Position numbers and translations under genes: made by a program. 59,426 nucleotides of DNA from Rhizobium sp. Q54 (lineage in GTDB: Bacteria; Pseudomonadota; Alphaproteobacteria; Rhizobiales; Xanthobacteraceae): assembly GCA_945861895.1 (NCBI GenBank), contig CAMAWF010000013.1, positions 1-59,426 of the forward strand, in the 5' to 3' direction. Numbering within the stretch: the first letter of the stretch is position 1; each line of letters begins with the position of its first letter. Below the pieces are notes generated by a model. It was not told the origin of the DNA and searched no databases. It worked only from the letters and a program-made list of their open reading frames with translations. Below are positions 34,771 to 48,060 of this stretch, piece by piece.

Positions 34771-34959
34771 CTATTTTCGCTGGCAGGATTTCATGCAGAT
34801 GTCGTACTCGGTCTTGCAGGTCTTTTCCGAATAATTTGACATGCAAGCTTGACGTTGGTCGGCGCACTGTTTGCAACTGCTCGATTGTTGAGCCTGCGCT
34901 GCAATGCCAATGCTGCAAAAAACAGAGAATACCAGCATAGCGATCGCGAAGTTTCGCAT
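34771..34959 (-). CDS. small secreted cysteine-rich protein
   Basis: The 62-aa product has a clear signal peptide ending AAQAQ and a mature part of about 38 residues with six cysteines (SCKQC, QACM, KTCKTEY, DICMKSC). A GGAG site lies upstream of the ATG. The spacing could support three disulfides or metal binding, which would suit a metal-resistance island. I do not recognise a named family. It lies between the DUF1080 gene and the MFS gene in the same direction, so a three-gene operon is likely. Confidence 0.75.
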   Translation of the reverse strand: MRNFAIAMLVFSVFCSIGIAAQAQQSSSCKQCADQRQACMSNYSEKTCKTEYDICMKSCQRK

Positions 34960-34977
34960 AGGAAGCTCCTGATCCGG

Positions 34978-36237
34978 TCAGTGGTTAGCCCGGGGGATTT
35001 GCTCCTCCGGCGGCTTGATATGGCGGAATGAAAAAAGCAGCGCGACATCATAGGCGATCTTCAATGCGCCGCAGATGACAAACGGTAACCCGCTGACCGC
35101 CGTGCTCATCAAGGCGCCCGCAAGCGCGGGACCTAGCGCCGAGGCAAGACTCCGCGGCACCGCCGTTACACTCGCTGCCGCGGTGCGTTCGGCTGGCGTC
35201 ACCACCGCCATGACGTAAGACGTGCGCGTCGGAACATCCATCTGGGACAGCGCCGACCGGATGAGCAACAGCGTAAGAACGATTGTCAGATTGGGAATGA
35301 AGGCCGCCGCGATAAGGCAAAGGCTCGATGGGATATGGGTGAACACCATTGTGTTCACCAAACCAAAACGCTTCGCCAGCCGCGCCGCGACGGGATAGGA
35401 GAACGCCGTGAATACGTTCGACCAGAAGAAAAACAGGCTTGCGGCGGTGAGCGATAAATCGAAGCGCTCGAACAGCCATAGCGCGACCAGCGCCTGAACC
35501 GCGAAACCGCCTGCAAATGAGTCGAGGCTGAAAAGCGCGGCGAGCTGATAAACAATTTTGCGCGAAGGTCCGAGCGCGGTGGATGGCGCTGCCGTTTTCT
35601 GTAGTTTGGCTTTGGGAAGGCACGCGTACAGCGCGGCGCCGATCAACCCGACACCCGCGTAGACATAGAACATAGTCTTGAGCGCGGCAATTTTTTCAAA
35701 GCCAAGCGAGTTCAATATGTCCGGCGCCGCGGCCGCGAGTGCGCCGGCTGCTGTCGCTAATGCTCCAATCAAACTATACCGGGCAAAAGCGCTCGTGCGA
35801 TCTTGATCAGCCGTTTCCTTCGCGATTGCGGCGTGTTCGAGCGGCACCAGCACACCTAAATCGCCAGTCGCAGGGTTCATCGTTCCGACGAATGCAATGA
35901 GCAGAATAAAACCGATGTGCTCGGATTGAGGAAAGCCGAGGCCGGTTGCGATCATCAGAATGGCGCCGAGCAGCAGGAGATTGCGCAAATCGTGGCGTCC
36001 ACCGAGAAAGCCTACGGCAAGCGTCATTGCGGCAGTGCCAAGCAGCGCCGCCGCCGCTACGATGCCGATCTGAAACGGGTCATATCCAATTTCGGCGAGA
36101 TAAGCCGGCAGAATGATGACGGCGAATCCATCGCCGAATCCCCGCGCGGCCCGCGCCGCGTAGAGTACCAATAGATTTCGGGAGGCATGCGAGCCTGCAA
36201 TGAACCTTGAATGGGGAGCGGCGCTGCGCTCGGACAT
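34978..36237 (-). CDS. MFS transporter
   Basis: The 419-aa protein has about twelve membrane helices in two halves, with the MFS loop FLGGRHDLRNLLLLG between helices 2 and 3 and ARLAKRFGLVNTMV in the second half. The C-terminal half has RSALSQMDVPTRTSYVMAVV, seen in the MFS group whose members sit beside metal or multidrug genes. It is divergent from the NicO-like gene at 36350 across a 112-bp shared promoter region. The substrate is unknown; metal export is one guess from context. Confidence 0.88.
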   Translation of the reverse strand: MSERSAAPHSRFIAGSHASRNLLVLYAARAARGFGDGFAVIILPAYLAEIGYDPFQIGIVAAAALLGTAAMTLAVGFLGGRHDLRNLLLLGAILMIATGLGFPQSEHIGFILLIAFVGTMNPATGDLGVLVPLEHAAIAKETADQDRTSAFARYSLIGALATAAGALAAAAPDILNSLGFEKIAALKTMFYVYAGVGLIGAALYACLPKAKLQKTAAPSTALGPSRKIVYQLAALFSLDSFAGGFAVQALVALWLFERFDLSLTAASLFFFWSNVFTAFSYPVAARLAKRFGLVNTMVFTHIPSSLCLIAAAFIPNLTIVLTLLLIRSALSQMDVPTRTSYVMAVVTPAERTAAASVTAVPRSLASALGPALAGALMSTAVSGLPFVICGALKIAYDVALLFSFRHIKPPEEQIPRANH

Positions 36238-36349
36238 GTCTCACCTCCACGGAGAAGTGAAACAACACTTGGCTGTGAGGCAGCTAACCGGGCGGTTGTC
36301 GACAGCCCGAATGCCGCTCCATATAGCATGGAGAAGGATCGGGCGATAG

Positions 36350-37057
36350 ATGTTTGAATTGCAGCACTGGCTTTACAGCGGAGTGAGCAGCCAACTGAAA
36401 ACGTTGAGCGGCGAATTTAGTCTGCCCTCGCTGACTACCGGTATGTTCATTGCTGCGCTTTTTGGATTCGTCCATGCCCTGATGCCGGGGCACGGGAAAA
36501 TCGCGCTCGTATCATATTTTTTCGGGCGGCCGGCCAAGGTCGTTTCCGGCCTTGCGGCGAGTGCGATCTTGCTATTGGCCCACGTCGGCTCGGCTGTGGT
36601 TCTCGTCCTCGCCGGTTTTATCGTGCTCCAAAAAACAATCGGCGGCGCGGGCCGGGCGCCGGCTTTGGAAACCGCGAGCGCGCTGTTGATCGTGTCGATT
36701 GGCGCTTGGCTGTTGTACAACGCGGCGCGTCACCGGCACCCCGAGAAGGCATCGGCCGATGGCCGCATGCTTGCCTTCGCCGCCGGCCTTGTGCCTTGCC
36801 CGCTAACGACCTTCATTATGGTCTATTCTGTCACCAATGAAATCGTCGCCGCCGGGCTGTTGCTGACTGCCGGAATGGCGGTGGGAATGCTTGTAACAAT
36901 CGCGACATTTGCAATTGCGACCGTTCTTTTGCGGGAGCGCATGCTCGAATTCATGGCAAGCACTGCTATTGCGCGGGGGCGAATAACCCGCATTTTGGAA
37001 CAGACTAGCGCGGCGGCTATTATATTATTCGGGATATGGCTCCTCGCGGCGCGATAG
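36350..37057 (+). CDS. NicO/RcnA-family nickel-cobalt permease-like protein
   Basis: The 235-aa protein has six membrane helices and the NicO family motif HALMPGHGKIALVSYFFG, plus AAGLVPCPLTTFIMVYSV. RcnA-type members export Ni2+ and Co2+; other members import nickel. The short form without a long His-rich loop leaves direction open, but the CDF and RND pumps beside it favour export. An AGGA site precedes the ATG. It is 23 bp upstream of the CDF gene. Confidence 0.85.
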   Translation: MFELQHWLYSGVSSQLKTLSGEFSLPSLTTGMFIAALFGFVHALMPGHGKIALVSYFFGRPAKVVSGLAASAILLLAHVGSAVVLVLAGFIVLQKTIGGAGRAPALETASALLIVSIGAWLLYNAARHRHPEKASADGRMLAFAAGLVPCPLTTFIMVYSVTNEIVAAGLLLTAGMAVGMLVTIATFAIATVLLRERMLEFMASTAIARGRITRILEQTSAAAIILFGIWLLAAR

Positions 37058-37080
37058 AGCTCAATAATTGGGAGAATTTT

Positions 37081-38094
37081 ATGGATCACCATCGCCACGG
37101 CGGTCATCACAGCGCCGGACACGGGCACCATCACAATCATACGCATGGCGTGGTGGATGCGTCGATTACAACGACCGCTGAGGGCCTTTGGGCTGTGAAG
37201 TGGTCGTTCGTCGCACTGATGGCGACCGCTGTGTTGCAACTGGCGGTGGTCTTCATATCGGGTAGCGTCGCGTTGCTCGCCGACACAATTCATAATTTTG
37301 GCGACGCGGCGACGGCAATTCCCCTCGGCATCGCGTTCCTGTTCGCGCGAAAGCAGCCGACGAGCCGCTTTACCTTCGGCTATGGCCGGGTTGAAGATCT
37401 GGCTGGCGTGACGATTGTTCTTATTATTCTGTTTAGCGCCATCGTTGCCGCCTATCAAAGCATCGAGCGATTTCTGCACCCGCAGGACATCACCCATCTT
37501 TGGGCGGTGGCCGGTGCTTCGGTTATGGGATTTCTCGGCAATGAAGCAGTAGCAGTTTTTCGCATTCGCGTCGGGCGGCGTATCGCCAGCGCCGCTTTGA
37601 TCGCAGACGGCTATCATGCGCGCGTGGACGGTTGGACGAGCCTTGCCGTGCTGGCGGGCGCCGTAGCCGTATGGCTGGGTTATCCGCTAGCCGATCCGAT
37701 CATCGGCCTCCTCATATCCATAGCGATTTTCGGCATCGTAATTCAGAGTGGGAGGCAGATTTTCTCGCGCATGCTCGACGGCGTCGATCCCTATGTGATC
37801 GACGAAATCCGTCACGCGGCGGGTCATGTTGCGCAGGTCAAAGAAGTCACGGATGTTCGTGCCCGATGGCTCGGCCACCGCTTGCACACTGAAGTCAATA
37901 TTGCGGTGGATGCCGGCCTAACGATATCGCAGGCGCATAACATCGCGACTGAAGTGCGCCACCGATTGCTTCACCATTTGAATTACGTGTCGCTCGTCGT
38001 CATCCACGTCGATCCGGCCAACCAATCAGGAGAGGCGCACCATCGCATAGAGGCGCACTCTCATGATGGGCTGCCTGTACATTCGCACGCCTAG
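37081..38094 (+). CDS. cation diffusion facilitator (DmeF/CzcD-like)
   Basis: The 337-aa protein has a His-rich N-terminus (13 His in the first 26 residues), six membrane helices, and the CDF metal sites HNFGD on helix 2 and HARVD on helix 5, then a C-terminal cytosolic domain and a His-rich tail. DmeF-type CDFs with this N-terminus export Co2+ and Ni2+ by proton exchange. ATG 37081 has GGGAG seven bases upstream. It follows the NicO-like gene closely. Confidence 0.92.
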   Translation: MDHHRHGGHHSAGHGHHHNHTHGVVDASITTTAEGLWAVKWSFVALMATAVLQLAVVFISGSVALLADTIHNFGDAATAIPLGIAFLFARKQPTSRFTFGYGRVEDLAGVTIVLIILFSAIVAAYQSIERFLHPQDITHLWAVAGASVMGFLGNEAVAVFRIRVGRRIASAALIADGYHARVDGWTSLAVLAGAVAVWLGYPLADPIIGLLISIAIFGIVIQSGRQIFSRMLDGVDPYVIDEIRHAAGHVAQVKEVTDVRARWLGHRLHTEVNIAVDAGLTISQAHNIATEVRHRLLHHLNYVSLVVIHVDPANQSGEAHHRIEAHSHDGLPVHSHA

Positions 38095-38188
38095 GCGCTA
38101 GAGCGCAGTCAGCGCGGCCTAATTTCACGGGACGGAGGGTGTTGCCAACGCTTCAAATGTATTAGAGGGTGGCGCTGGTGAGGATGGT

Positions 38189-39004
38189 ATGAAAACCGGT
38201 TGTGTGATTGGAGGGGCGGCAATCGCTTGGGGTCTTTGTGTGTCGCCTGCTGCCGCGGAGGAGCCCGACAAGCGCTTGGCTAAAGGTCTTCAGGACAACT
38301 CATTCCTTATAGAGGAAGCCTACAATCAAGAGCCTGGGGTCGTGCAGCATATCGCCCTGCTACGGCATCAAAATCGGGACTGGGTTTTAAACTTTACACA
38401 AGAGTGGCCGCTTGGCACTCAAGCTCACCAGTTCTCCTATACAGTCCCGTACTCGTGGCTGCGAGCGGATGGACAACACTTCAGTGGCGTTGGCGACATA
38501 ACGCTGAATTACCGCTTTCAGGCTTTGTATGAAAGCGACCGCGGGCCAGCATTCGCTCCCCGCGTGAGTTTAATTTTGCCATCAGGAAATTCGGACAAGC
38601 AACTTGGGACCGGCTCCGTTGGTTATCAGGTGCTTTTTCAGTTTAGCAAGATCGTCAGCGATCGTGTAACGCTTCATGCGAATGCAGGCGTCACGTCCTA
38701 CTTCGATGTGTTCGACAAGCGGCCCACCAGCTATCTGCTCGGAGGAAGTGTCGTTTACGCGGTGACGCGTGACTTTAACTTGATGCTGGAGGCGTTGGGG
38801 GAAAGAACCGAAAGCGTCAACTCAGATCGCGAAATCGAGCGGGAAAAGAAGTTTACGATTTCACCGGGTGTGCGCCATGCGTTCAATCTTTCCGGGGGGC
38901 AGCTTGTCTTAGGAGTTGGCGCGCCGATTCAGTTCACGGATGCGAAAACTGACTACGGAGTCATGTTCTATCTGTCCTTCGAGCATAGTTTCCTGAAGAA
39001 ATAA
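38189..39004 (+). CDS. secreted beta-barrel protein (MetA-pathway/transporter family, PF13557-like)
   Basis: The 271-aa protein has a signal peptide ending PAAAEE and a mature part of alternating hydrophobic strands with YNQEPGVVQHIALLRHQ, GDITLNYRFQAL, PRVSLILPSG and a C-terminal FYLSFEHSFLKK end, as in the outer-membrane Phenol_MetA_deg family. The GAGGATGGT site precedes the ATG. Such proteins often sit in heavy-metal RND clusters, where their role is unclear. Confidence 0.78.
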   Translation: MKTGCVIGGAAIAWGLCVSPAAAEEPDKRLAKGLQDNSFLIEEAYNQEPGVVQHIALLRHQNRDWVLNFTQEWPLGTQAHQFSYTVPYSWLRADGQHFSGVGDITLNYRFQALYESDRGPAFAPRVSLILPSGNSDKQLGTGSVGYQVLFQFSKIVSDRVTLHANAGVTSYFDVFDKRPTSYLLGGSVVYAVTRDFNLMLEALGERTESVNSDREIEREKKFTISPGVRHAFNLSGGQLVLGVGAPIQFTDAKTDYGVMFYLSFEHSFLKK

Positions 39005-39062
39005 CGTTGCGGCCAACATCCACCTCGCCTGCGTTTTTGTCGACAATGTAGCTTATATAACC

Positions 39063-39464
39063 ATGAGTAGAATGCGCGAATTTTTCAGGGGGGCCAAAGA
39101 TAGAGCGCGTTTTTGTCGAGTTATCCTGCTCTGCTTCATTCCGCTTTCGAGTTCCGGGGCCCAACCGAACACCGCCAAGATCGTCGGGTTGGGAGCGGCC
39201 ACCTGTGTCCAGTTTCTAGTCGATGCAAAGGCAAATCCCGGAATTCAACGGGACTATCTCGCATGGGCTCAAGGTTTTATGAGTGGAATTCTTCTCAGCA
39301 GGCCGGTCGGTGTCGATGAAGGTCTCAATTTGAATCCGTCAACATTTCCCCTTTTGAAGCAGCTTGAATTTTTGCGCAATCATTGCGCCGAAACCCCGTC
39401 CGTAGATTTCTCCGATGCTGTTGAGGCGCTCTATAAGAGATTGCGCAAGGAGGGCGCGACATAG
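39063..39464 (+). CDS. small exported protein of unknown function
   Basis: The 133-aa product has a hydrophobic segment near residues 18-33 and a body with CVQFLVDAK, YLAWAQGFMSGIL, STFPLLKQLEFLRNHC and FSDAVEALYKRLR. This pattern occurs in small periplasmic proteins found in many proteobacteria, which I cannot name. Two Cys could form a disulfide. It precedes the czc-type genes in the same direction. Confidence 0.7.
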   Translation: MSRMREFFRGAKDRARFCRVILLCFIPLSSSGAQPNTAKIVGLGAATCVQFLVDAKANPGIQRDYLAWAQGFMSGILLSRPVGVDEGLNLNPSTFPLLKQLEFLRNHCAETPSVDFSDAVEALYKRLRKEGAT

Positions 39465-39539
39465 ACGCAGAACTTGCCAGCGTTGCCCCACACGTTGCGC
39501 TGATTTTTTTGCTGGGTTAAAATGTGCTTGGAGGTTCCC

Positions 39540-39914
39540 GTGTTTGACCGGGCAAAAGGAACGATCCGAGCAATCGCCATGCTTTGCGTGGCGGTTACGT
39601 GCATGGTCTGCCTGCAGTCAACTCTGATTGCTTTGGATCGCATCGAACACGCGCTAGAGATTGAACATGACGCCAATCCGCTCGCCGGAACGGTTCACTA
39701 TTGTGTCGGCGCGGCGGACGTGTGCGATCACTCCGGCGGCCCTATGCATCCGGTCTCGCACAGCCATTCCGGGGATGCCGCAGCAAATGTTTTGGTGGAA
39801 ACGGTCCCGTCTTTGGTAATGATCGATTTCAAGACCGCTGCGTTGCCGGTAGCCGAAACTGAGGCCGGCCCCGGTCTCAGGCAAATTACTCCAGACCGCC
39901 CTCCCAAAGCATAG
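39540..39914 (+). CDS. CzcI-like accessory protein, GTG start
   Basis: From GTG 39540 the protein is 124 aa. It has an N-terminal membrane or signal segment (AIAMLCVAVTCMVCLQ), a His-rich middle (DHSGGPMHPVSHSHSGDAA) and an end GLRQITPDRPPKA that I associate with small proteins encoded in front of czc/cnr/ncc pumps. GGAGG lies five bases before the GTG, whereas the ATG at 39522 has no such site. A periplasmic metal-sensing or inhibitory role is inferred from position. Confidence 0.7.
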   Translation: MFDRAKGTIRAIAMLCVAVTCMVCLQSTLIALDRIEHALEIEHDANPLAGTVHYCVGAADVCDHSGGPMHPVSHSHSGDAAANVLVETVPSLVMIDFKTAALPVAETEAGPGLRQITPDRPPKA

Positions 39915-39977
39915 CTCCGATCGCATCGGGTAAGCCCGTAACGGGCCACTAGGACTATTCAACTTTGGGGTTGTTGT

Positions 39978-41254
39978 ATGCAAATGCGCACCTTTTGTGG
40001 TGCGGGCACACGTGCGTGTCGAGCGCCGCTCGTCGCGTTATTGGTGCTCGCCTGTTGCCTGATGCCAGCGAGCGCGTCGGCAGAGCCGTTGACGCTGCAG
40101 AACGCGCTGTCACGAGCGCTGGCCGTCGGCTTCGCCGTTCCGGCAGCTAGAGCCCGCATCCAAGGCGCTGAAGCGGGAGTAAGCCAAGCGGGTCGGCTGC
40201 CAAATCCATCGATTGGCGTCGAAGTAGAAAATTTCGGCGGCTCTGGAGCCTATCGAGGGTTTAGGAGTCCGGAAACGACGTTCTTCCTTCAGCAAACCAT
40301 CGAACTCGGGGACAAGCGCGCTGCGCGAACGGGCGTCGCGCGCTCCGAGCTAGGCATGACCCGTGCCCGCGCAGCGGTCCGTGTGCTTGACCATCTGCGC
40401 GAAGTCGAAATCGCGTGGATAGAAGTCGTCGCCACCACGGCGCAACTGCGTGTCGCAGAGGATCGCCTCGCAATCGCCCAGCAGCTTGAGGGCGAGATTG
40501 CGCGACGAGCTCAGGCGGGACGCGATCCGCTATACATTCAATCGCGCGCTGAAGCTCAGATTGCTCTTGAAAAGATCACGGTCGATCAAGCGCGCGCGGC
40601 GGCGCGCATCGCCCGCGCCAACCTTGCAAGCTATTGGCGAGGACGGGCGGATTTCGACATTGACCCGAACGCTTTTGAAAGCGCTGTGGCTGCGATCGAT
40701 GGCAACGTTTTCAATGTCGACGTTGCTGTTCTTGCAGCGGAAGGTAAACTGGCCACAGCCCGTATCCGCCTGGAGCGTTCCCGTGCCGTTCCCGATCCTA
40801 GTGTTAGGATTGGTGTTCGGCATTTCAATGATACCCGAGATTCCGCCGTCATCGCGGGCCTCTCAATTCCGCTATCCATATTTGACGACAATTCGGGGAG
40901 CATCCAAAAAGCTGAGCAGGAGCGAAAGGCTGCTGAGTTGGACATCGCGTCAGGACAGAACGCGTTTAGGCGAGAACTTAAACGTCTCCAAGCGCGTCTG
41001 CTGGCGAGTTCAACCGAAGCTCGGCGTATTCAATCGGAAGTGATCCCGCAGGCCGAACGGGCAGTCCACTTGGTCCGCGAAGGTCTTGAACGCGGCGCTT
41101 TCAACTACATCGAATTCATCGATGCGCAGCGCACACTAAATGACGCGCGGCTGCGTCGAATTGAAGCCCTCAAGAGTTTCCATCTGGACAACGCAACGGT
41201 AGGCCGGCTGACCGGCCGTCATGCCCGGCTGAACGCGCGTCAAGGAAGCCGCCA

Positions 41255-41258
<4 letters not shown>
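39978..41258 (+). CDS. czcC: TolC-family outer-membrane factor, CzcC-type
   Basis: The 426-aa protein has a signal peptide ending ASASAE and the OEP repeats: LTLQNALSRALAVG, GRLPNPSIGVEVENFGGSG, ETTFFLQQTIELGDKRAAR and FNYIEFIDAQRTLNDARLR. The coiled-coil helices fit a trimeric channel spanning the outer membrane. The stop overlaps the next ATG (ATGA). It forms the outer part of the RND pump with the next two genes. Confidence 0.9.
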
Positions 41259-45730
<4,472 letters not shown>

Positions 45731-45731
<1 letters not shown>

Positions 45732-45760
45732 AAAGCCCGGTCTTGAGGACCGGGCTTTCA
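45731..45760 (+). terminator. rho-independent-type terminator after czcA
   Basis: GAAAGCCCGGTC (45731-45742) pairs with GACCGGGCTTTC (45748-45759), a perfect 12-bp stem with a five-base loop starting on the czcA stop codon. The 3' arm ends in TTT. It closes the metal-efflux operon. Confidence 0.85.
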
Positions 45761-45998
45761 GTGTCTGCGTGAATCCTCACCAAAATCATACTGAGAGCGA
45801 AGGCGGTTTCAGGGGGGCTGACAAACCGTTCTTTTGATCCCTCTCAAGAAAGATAACCTATCGTCGTACGCTTCGTACTGCTAGGGGCCGTTGGAATTTA
45901 ATTGGTCGGTATGAATGTCCTTTTAAGACCAACTTTTCCTGCGCGAGGTGGGTTTTTCTGCACCAGCCTGCAAAACACTTGGTGATGGCAACCAAGAG

Positions 45999-46023
45999 CG
46001 AGCCCCACTTGCCGTGGGGCTCG
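45999..46023 (-). terminator. hairpin downstream of the 46047 gene
   Basis: CGAGCCCCAC (45999-46008) pairs with GTGGGGCTCG (46014-46023), 10 bp with a five-base loop. Its design matches the hairpins at 45731 and 47428. It lies between the converging metal operon and mobilisation-side genes. Apart from this and the terminator at 45731, the 45761-46046 gap holds nothing I can name. Confidence 0.65.
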
Positions 46024-46046
46024 GGGCTTTGGTGTTGGCAACGCCG

Positions 46047-46328
46047 CTACCGGCGAGGTGGGCTGCGGGATGCGCTGCGATCGCTGTTTGCGCTGCGGCC
46101 GTTCGACGGGACCCTGCGGTCATCGGCGCTCGGCACTTCGGTCTCCTCATTCTCCTTCGCTTCGTGCTCACGCAGCACGATCTTTCCGTTGCCGTGGATC
46201 GGAAGCGCTTGCAGCAAGACGTTGAAGCCCTTGCCATCTTCGTGCGGAAACGCCACACCGATGTTGAGCCAGTAGTCGTCCTGCTTTTGACGCTCGATGA
46301 TCGAATAAACGCGATACATCTTGGCCAT
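46047..46328 (-). CDS. small conserved accessory-element protein of unknown function
   Basis: The 93-aa product from ATG 46328 reads MAKMYRVYSIIERQKQDDYW, then LNIGVAFPHEDGKGFNVLLQALP and IHGNGKIVLREHE, with a charged low-complexity tail. The folded first 60 residues look real; the body recalls small single-domain proteins of plasmids and islands that I cannot name. It follows the methyltransferase gene by 23 bp on the same strand, so they may be co-transcribed. Confidence 0.68.
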   Translation of the reverse strand: MAKMYRVYSIIERQKQDDYWLNIGVAFPHEDGKGFNVLLQALPIHGNGKIVLREHEAKENEETEVPSADDRRVPSNGRSANSDRSASRSPPRR

Positions 46329-46351
46329 GTTGAGTACTCCCATGTTGTGTT

Positions 46352-47107
46352 TCAAAGTCCTGCGAACGCAGGTTGGAGACACACACGCGCGCTGCGCTGC
46401 TCCAATCTGCGCTCGAAAACTCTGATTTTGGGAGTGAGGCCGACCCATCCTGTCGGCACTATACCTGCTGGAATTTCATGCGCAAGGAATCGACCGGCAG
46501 CTTCAATACACGATTTACCGCCCTTCAAAATCTTCGGCTGCGCGGCGTCAATACGGGAATGGGCGATATCGACGTACGCAATCTCACGCTCGATACCAAT
46601 GCAGTGCCGTCCCAGCAACTTTGCAACGAGCGCGGTCGTTCCGGAACCAACTAACGGGTCAAGCACCACGTCGCCGCGATCCGAATGATTGAGAAGCAGC
46701 CGCTTAATGAGAGACATCGGCTTTTCGAACGGGTGCGCGGTCTCGCCATCGACCAAATCCAAAAAGACATTGGTGTACTGGCTCCAATGCCGCCCGGTTC
46801 GCCATTTCAGCGGCCCGTAGAGGAAGATCATCTCGACAAAGCGGCTATAGCGCTTCGAAGTGTTCTTGGTGCTGATCGGCTTGACCCAGAACCCGTACTG
46901 ATCCGCGGGAAGCCACGGGTTTTCGGGCGGCGAGAACACGATAGCGCCATGCCTGCTTACACGCATGAACTCGGCGTGCAGGAAGCGCTTTTGTTCTTCG
47001 GCCAAGTCGTATGGCGGGTCGGTGCAAACGAGATCGACACTCGAAGGCGGCAACGTTTTCAACACCTCGACGCAGTCACCGTGAATCAAACGATGCATTC
47101 GGGACAT
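46352..47107 (-). CDS. DNA methyltransferase (N6-adenine or N4-cytosine type)
   Basis: The 251-aa protein has the catalytic DPPY motif (LVCTDPPYDLAEEQ) in the N-terminal part followed by the SAM-binding motif DPLVGSGTTALVAKLLGRHCIGIE near the C-terminus, the order of beta-class amino-methyltransferases such as CcrM-like enzymes. No restriction enzyme gene is adjacent, so it appears solitary. It could protect the element's DNA or mark it for regulation. ATG 47107 was chosen over a TTG at 47143. Confidence 0.88.
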   Translation of the reverse strand: MSRMHRLIHGDCVEVLKTLPPSSVDLVCTDPPYDLAEEQKRFLHAEFMRVSRHGAIVFSPPENPWLPADQYGFWVKPISTKNTSKRYSRFVEMIFLYGPLKWRTGRHWSQYTNVFLDLVDGETAHPFEKPMSLIKRLLLNHSDRGDVVLDPLVGSGTTALVAKLLGRHCIGIEREIAYVDIAHSRIDAAQPKILKGGKSCIEAAGRFLAHEIPAGIVPTGWVGLTPKIRVFERRLEQRSARVCLQPAFAGL

Positions 47108-47468
47108 CCCCAGTTGAGAGGACACCCATCTATCGGCAAACAATATTCGTTAACACGAGCACTATGTTTGACTATGCGCAGCTATCCGATTGAGTGTGCC
47201 GTTGTGCCGCGCCGATCAACTTTTGTTTCAGCAAGGCTCTACCGTAGACAGAAACCTCGGCCCTGCTTCCTGGTGAGATATGACGACCGTGCTTCCCGGA
47301 GCCGACACGCATTGGCGTGGGCGCGCCGATCCGCGCCGGTCAAGGATGCCAAAGGCACCCCGCAAGGGGTTGCCTTGACGGGTGCGGAGCGCGGCGCGCG
47401 AAGATACCCATGAAGGTTTCAAAAGAGCGAGCCTCACATTGAGTGAGGCTCGGAGCTTCTGATGGTCG
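47108..47468. other. 361-bp gene-free stretch with hairpin 47428-47452
   Basis: No convincing gene is seen. CGAGCCTCAC (47428-47437) pairs with GTGAGGCTCG (47443-47452), a perfect 10-bp stem with a five-base loop. It lies just after the stop of the 47469 gene on the minus strand and probably ends that transcript. An imperfect GCACCCC/GGGGTTGC hairpin lies near 47352-47375. Confidence 0.6.
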
Positions 47469-47693
47469 CTACTGGATCAAAATCGAATTCCTGATGACGG
47501 CCAGCGCCTCATCAAGGGTTCGCGTTCGACCGTACTGGAGTTCGTGTGACGTGAGCTCTCCTTCACATGGGCATAGTGTTGCCGTGACGGCAACAGAGAG
47601 CATGCCATCTGCAAGGGGGCATATCTCGACGTGATAGAACTGCACCTGCTCGGGAATAAATCTCGACCGGGAGGGCGAGGAAGTATCCAGCAT
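47469..47693 (-). CDS. small protein of unknown function
   Basis: The 74-aa product has a predicted beta-rich body (QVQFYHVEICPLADG, LSVAVTATLCPCEGELTS) and a C-terminal helix (TLDEALAVIRNSIL). A GGAG site lies about eight bases before the ATG. It follows the coiled-coil gene by 64 bp on the same strand. I recognise no family. A hairpin at 47428-47452 follows its stop. Confidence 0.6.
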   Translation of the reverse strand: MLDTSSPSRSRFIPEQVQFYHVEICPLADGMLSVAVTATLCPCEGELTSHELQYGRTRTLDEALAVIRNSILIQ

Positions 47694-47757
47694 GACTTAT
47701 CTCCGTCTCGCGTGATCGACATCCGCCAACCGGGTGCCGACCGACAAGACGGAATGC

Positions 47758-48042
47758 TCAAGATCGCGCGGCCTCGGGGAGATCGGGAAGTGCGCGACGT
47801 AACCGATGCTCCAGGTCCTTGCGAGCAAAGCTTTCGTCGTCGATCCAATTGTTGATGCCCGCGAGCTTGCTGGTGACGGCATCGAAACCGTCGCGCATTT
47901 CCCGACGAAGCTCAGCGATCTCACTCGATATATCGTTTGTATTCTTTGTGAGAACTGAGATTTCTTCGTGCACCGCGCCCAGGTGCTTCTCAAACATCTC
48001 CTCGATCAGGGTTCTAATTTGTTGTAAATCGCTTTTGTTCAT
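47758..48042 (-). CDS. small coiled-coil protein
   Basis: The 94-aa product is mostly helical with a heptad-like stretch (LIEEMFEKHLGAVHEEISVL, then ISSEIAELRREMRDGFDAVT and KLAGINNWI). Such proteins are frequent beside mobilisation genes and can act as oligomerising partners. It follows the replication-relaxation gene by 18 bp. Function is not known. Confidence 0.7.
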   Translation of the reverse strand: MNKSDLQQIRTLIEEMFEKHLGAVHEEISVLTKNTNDISSEIAELRREMRDGFDAVTSKLAGINNWIDDESFARKDLEHRLRRALPDLPEAARS

Positions 48043-48060
48043 ATCGCTTGATTATATCAT

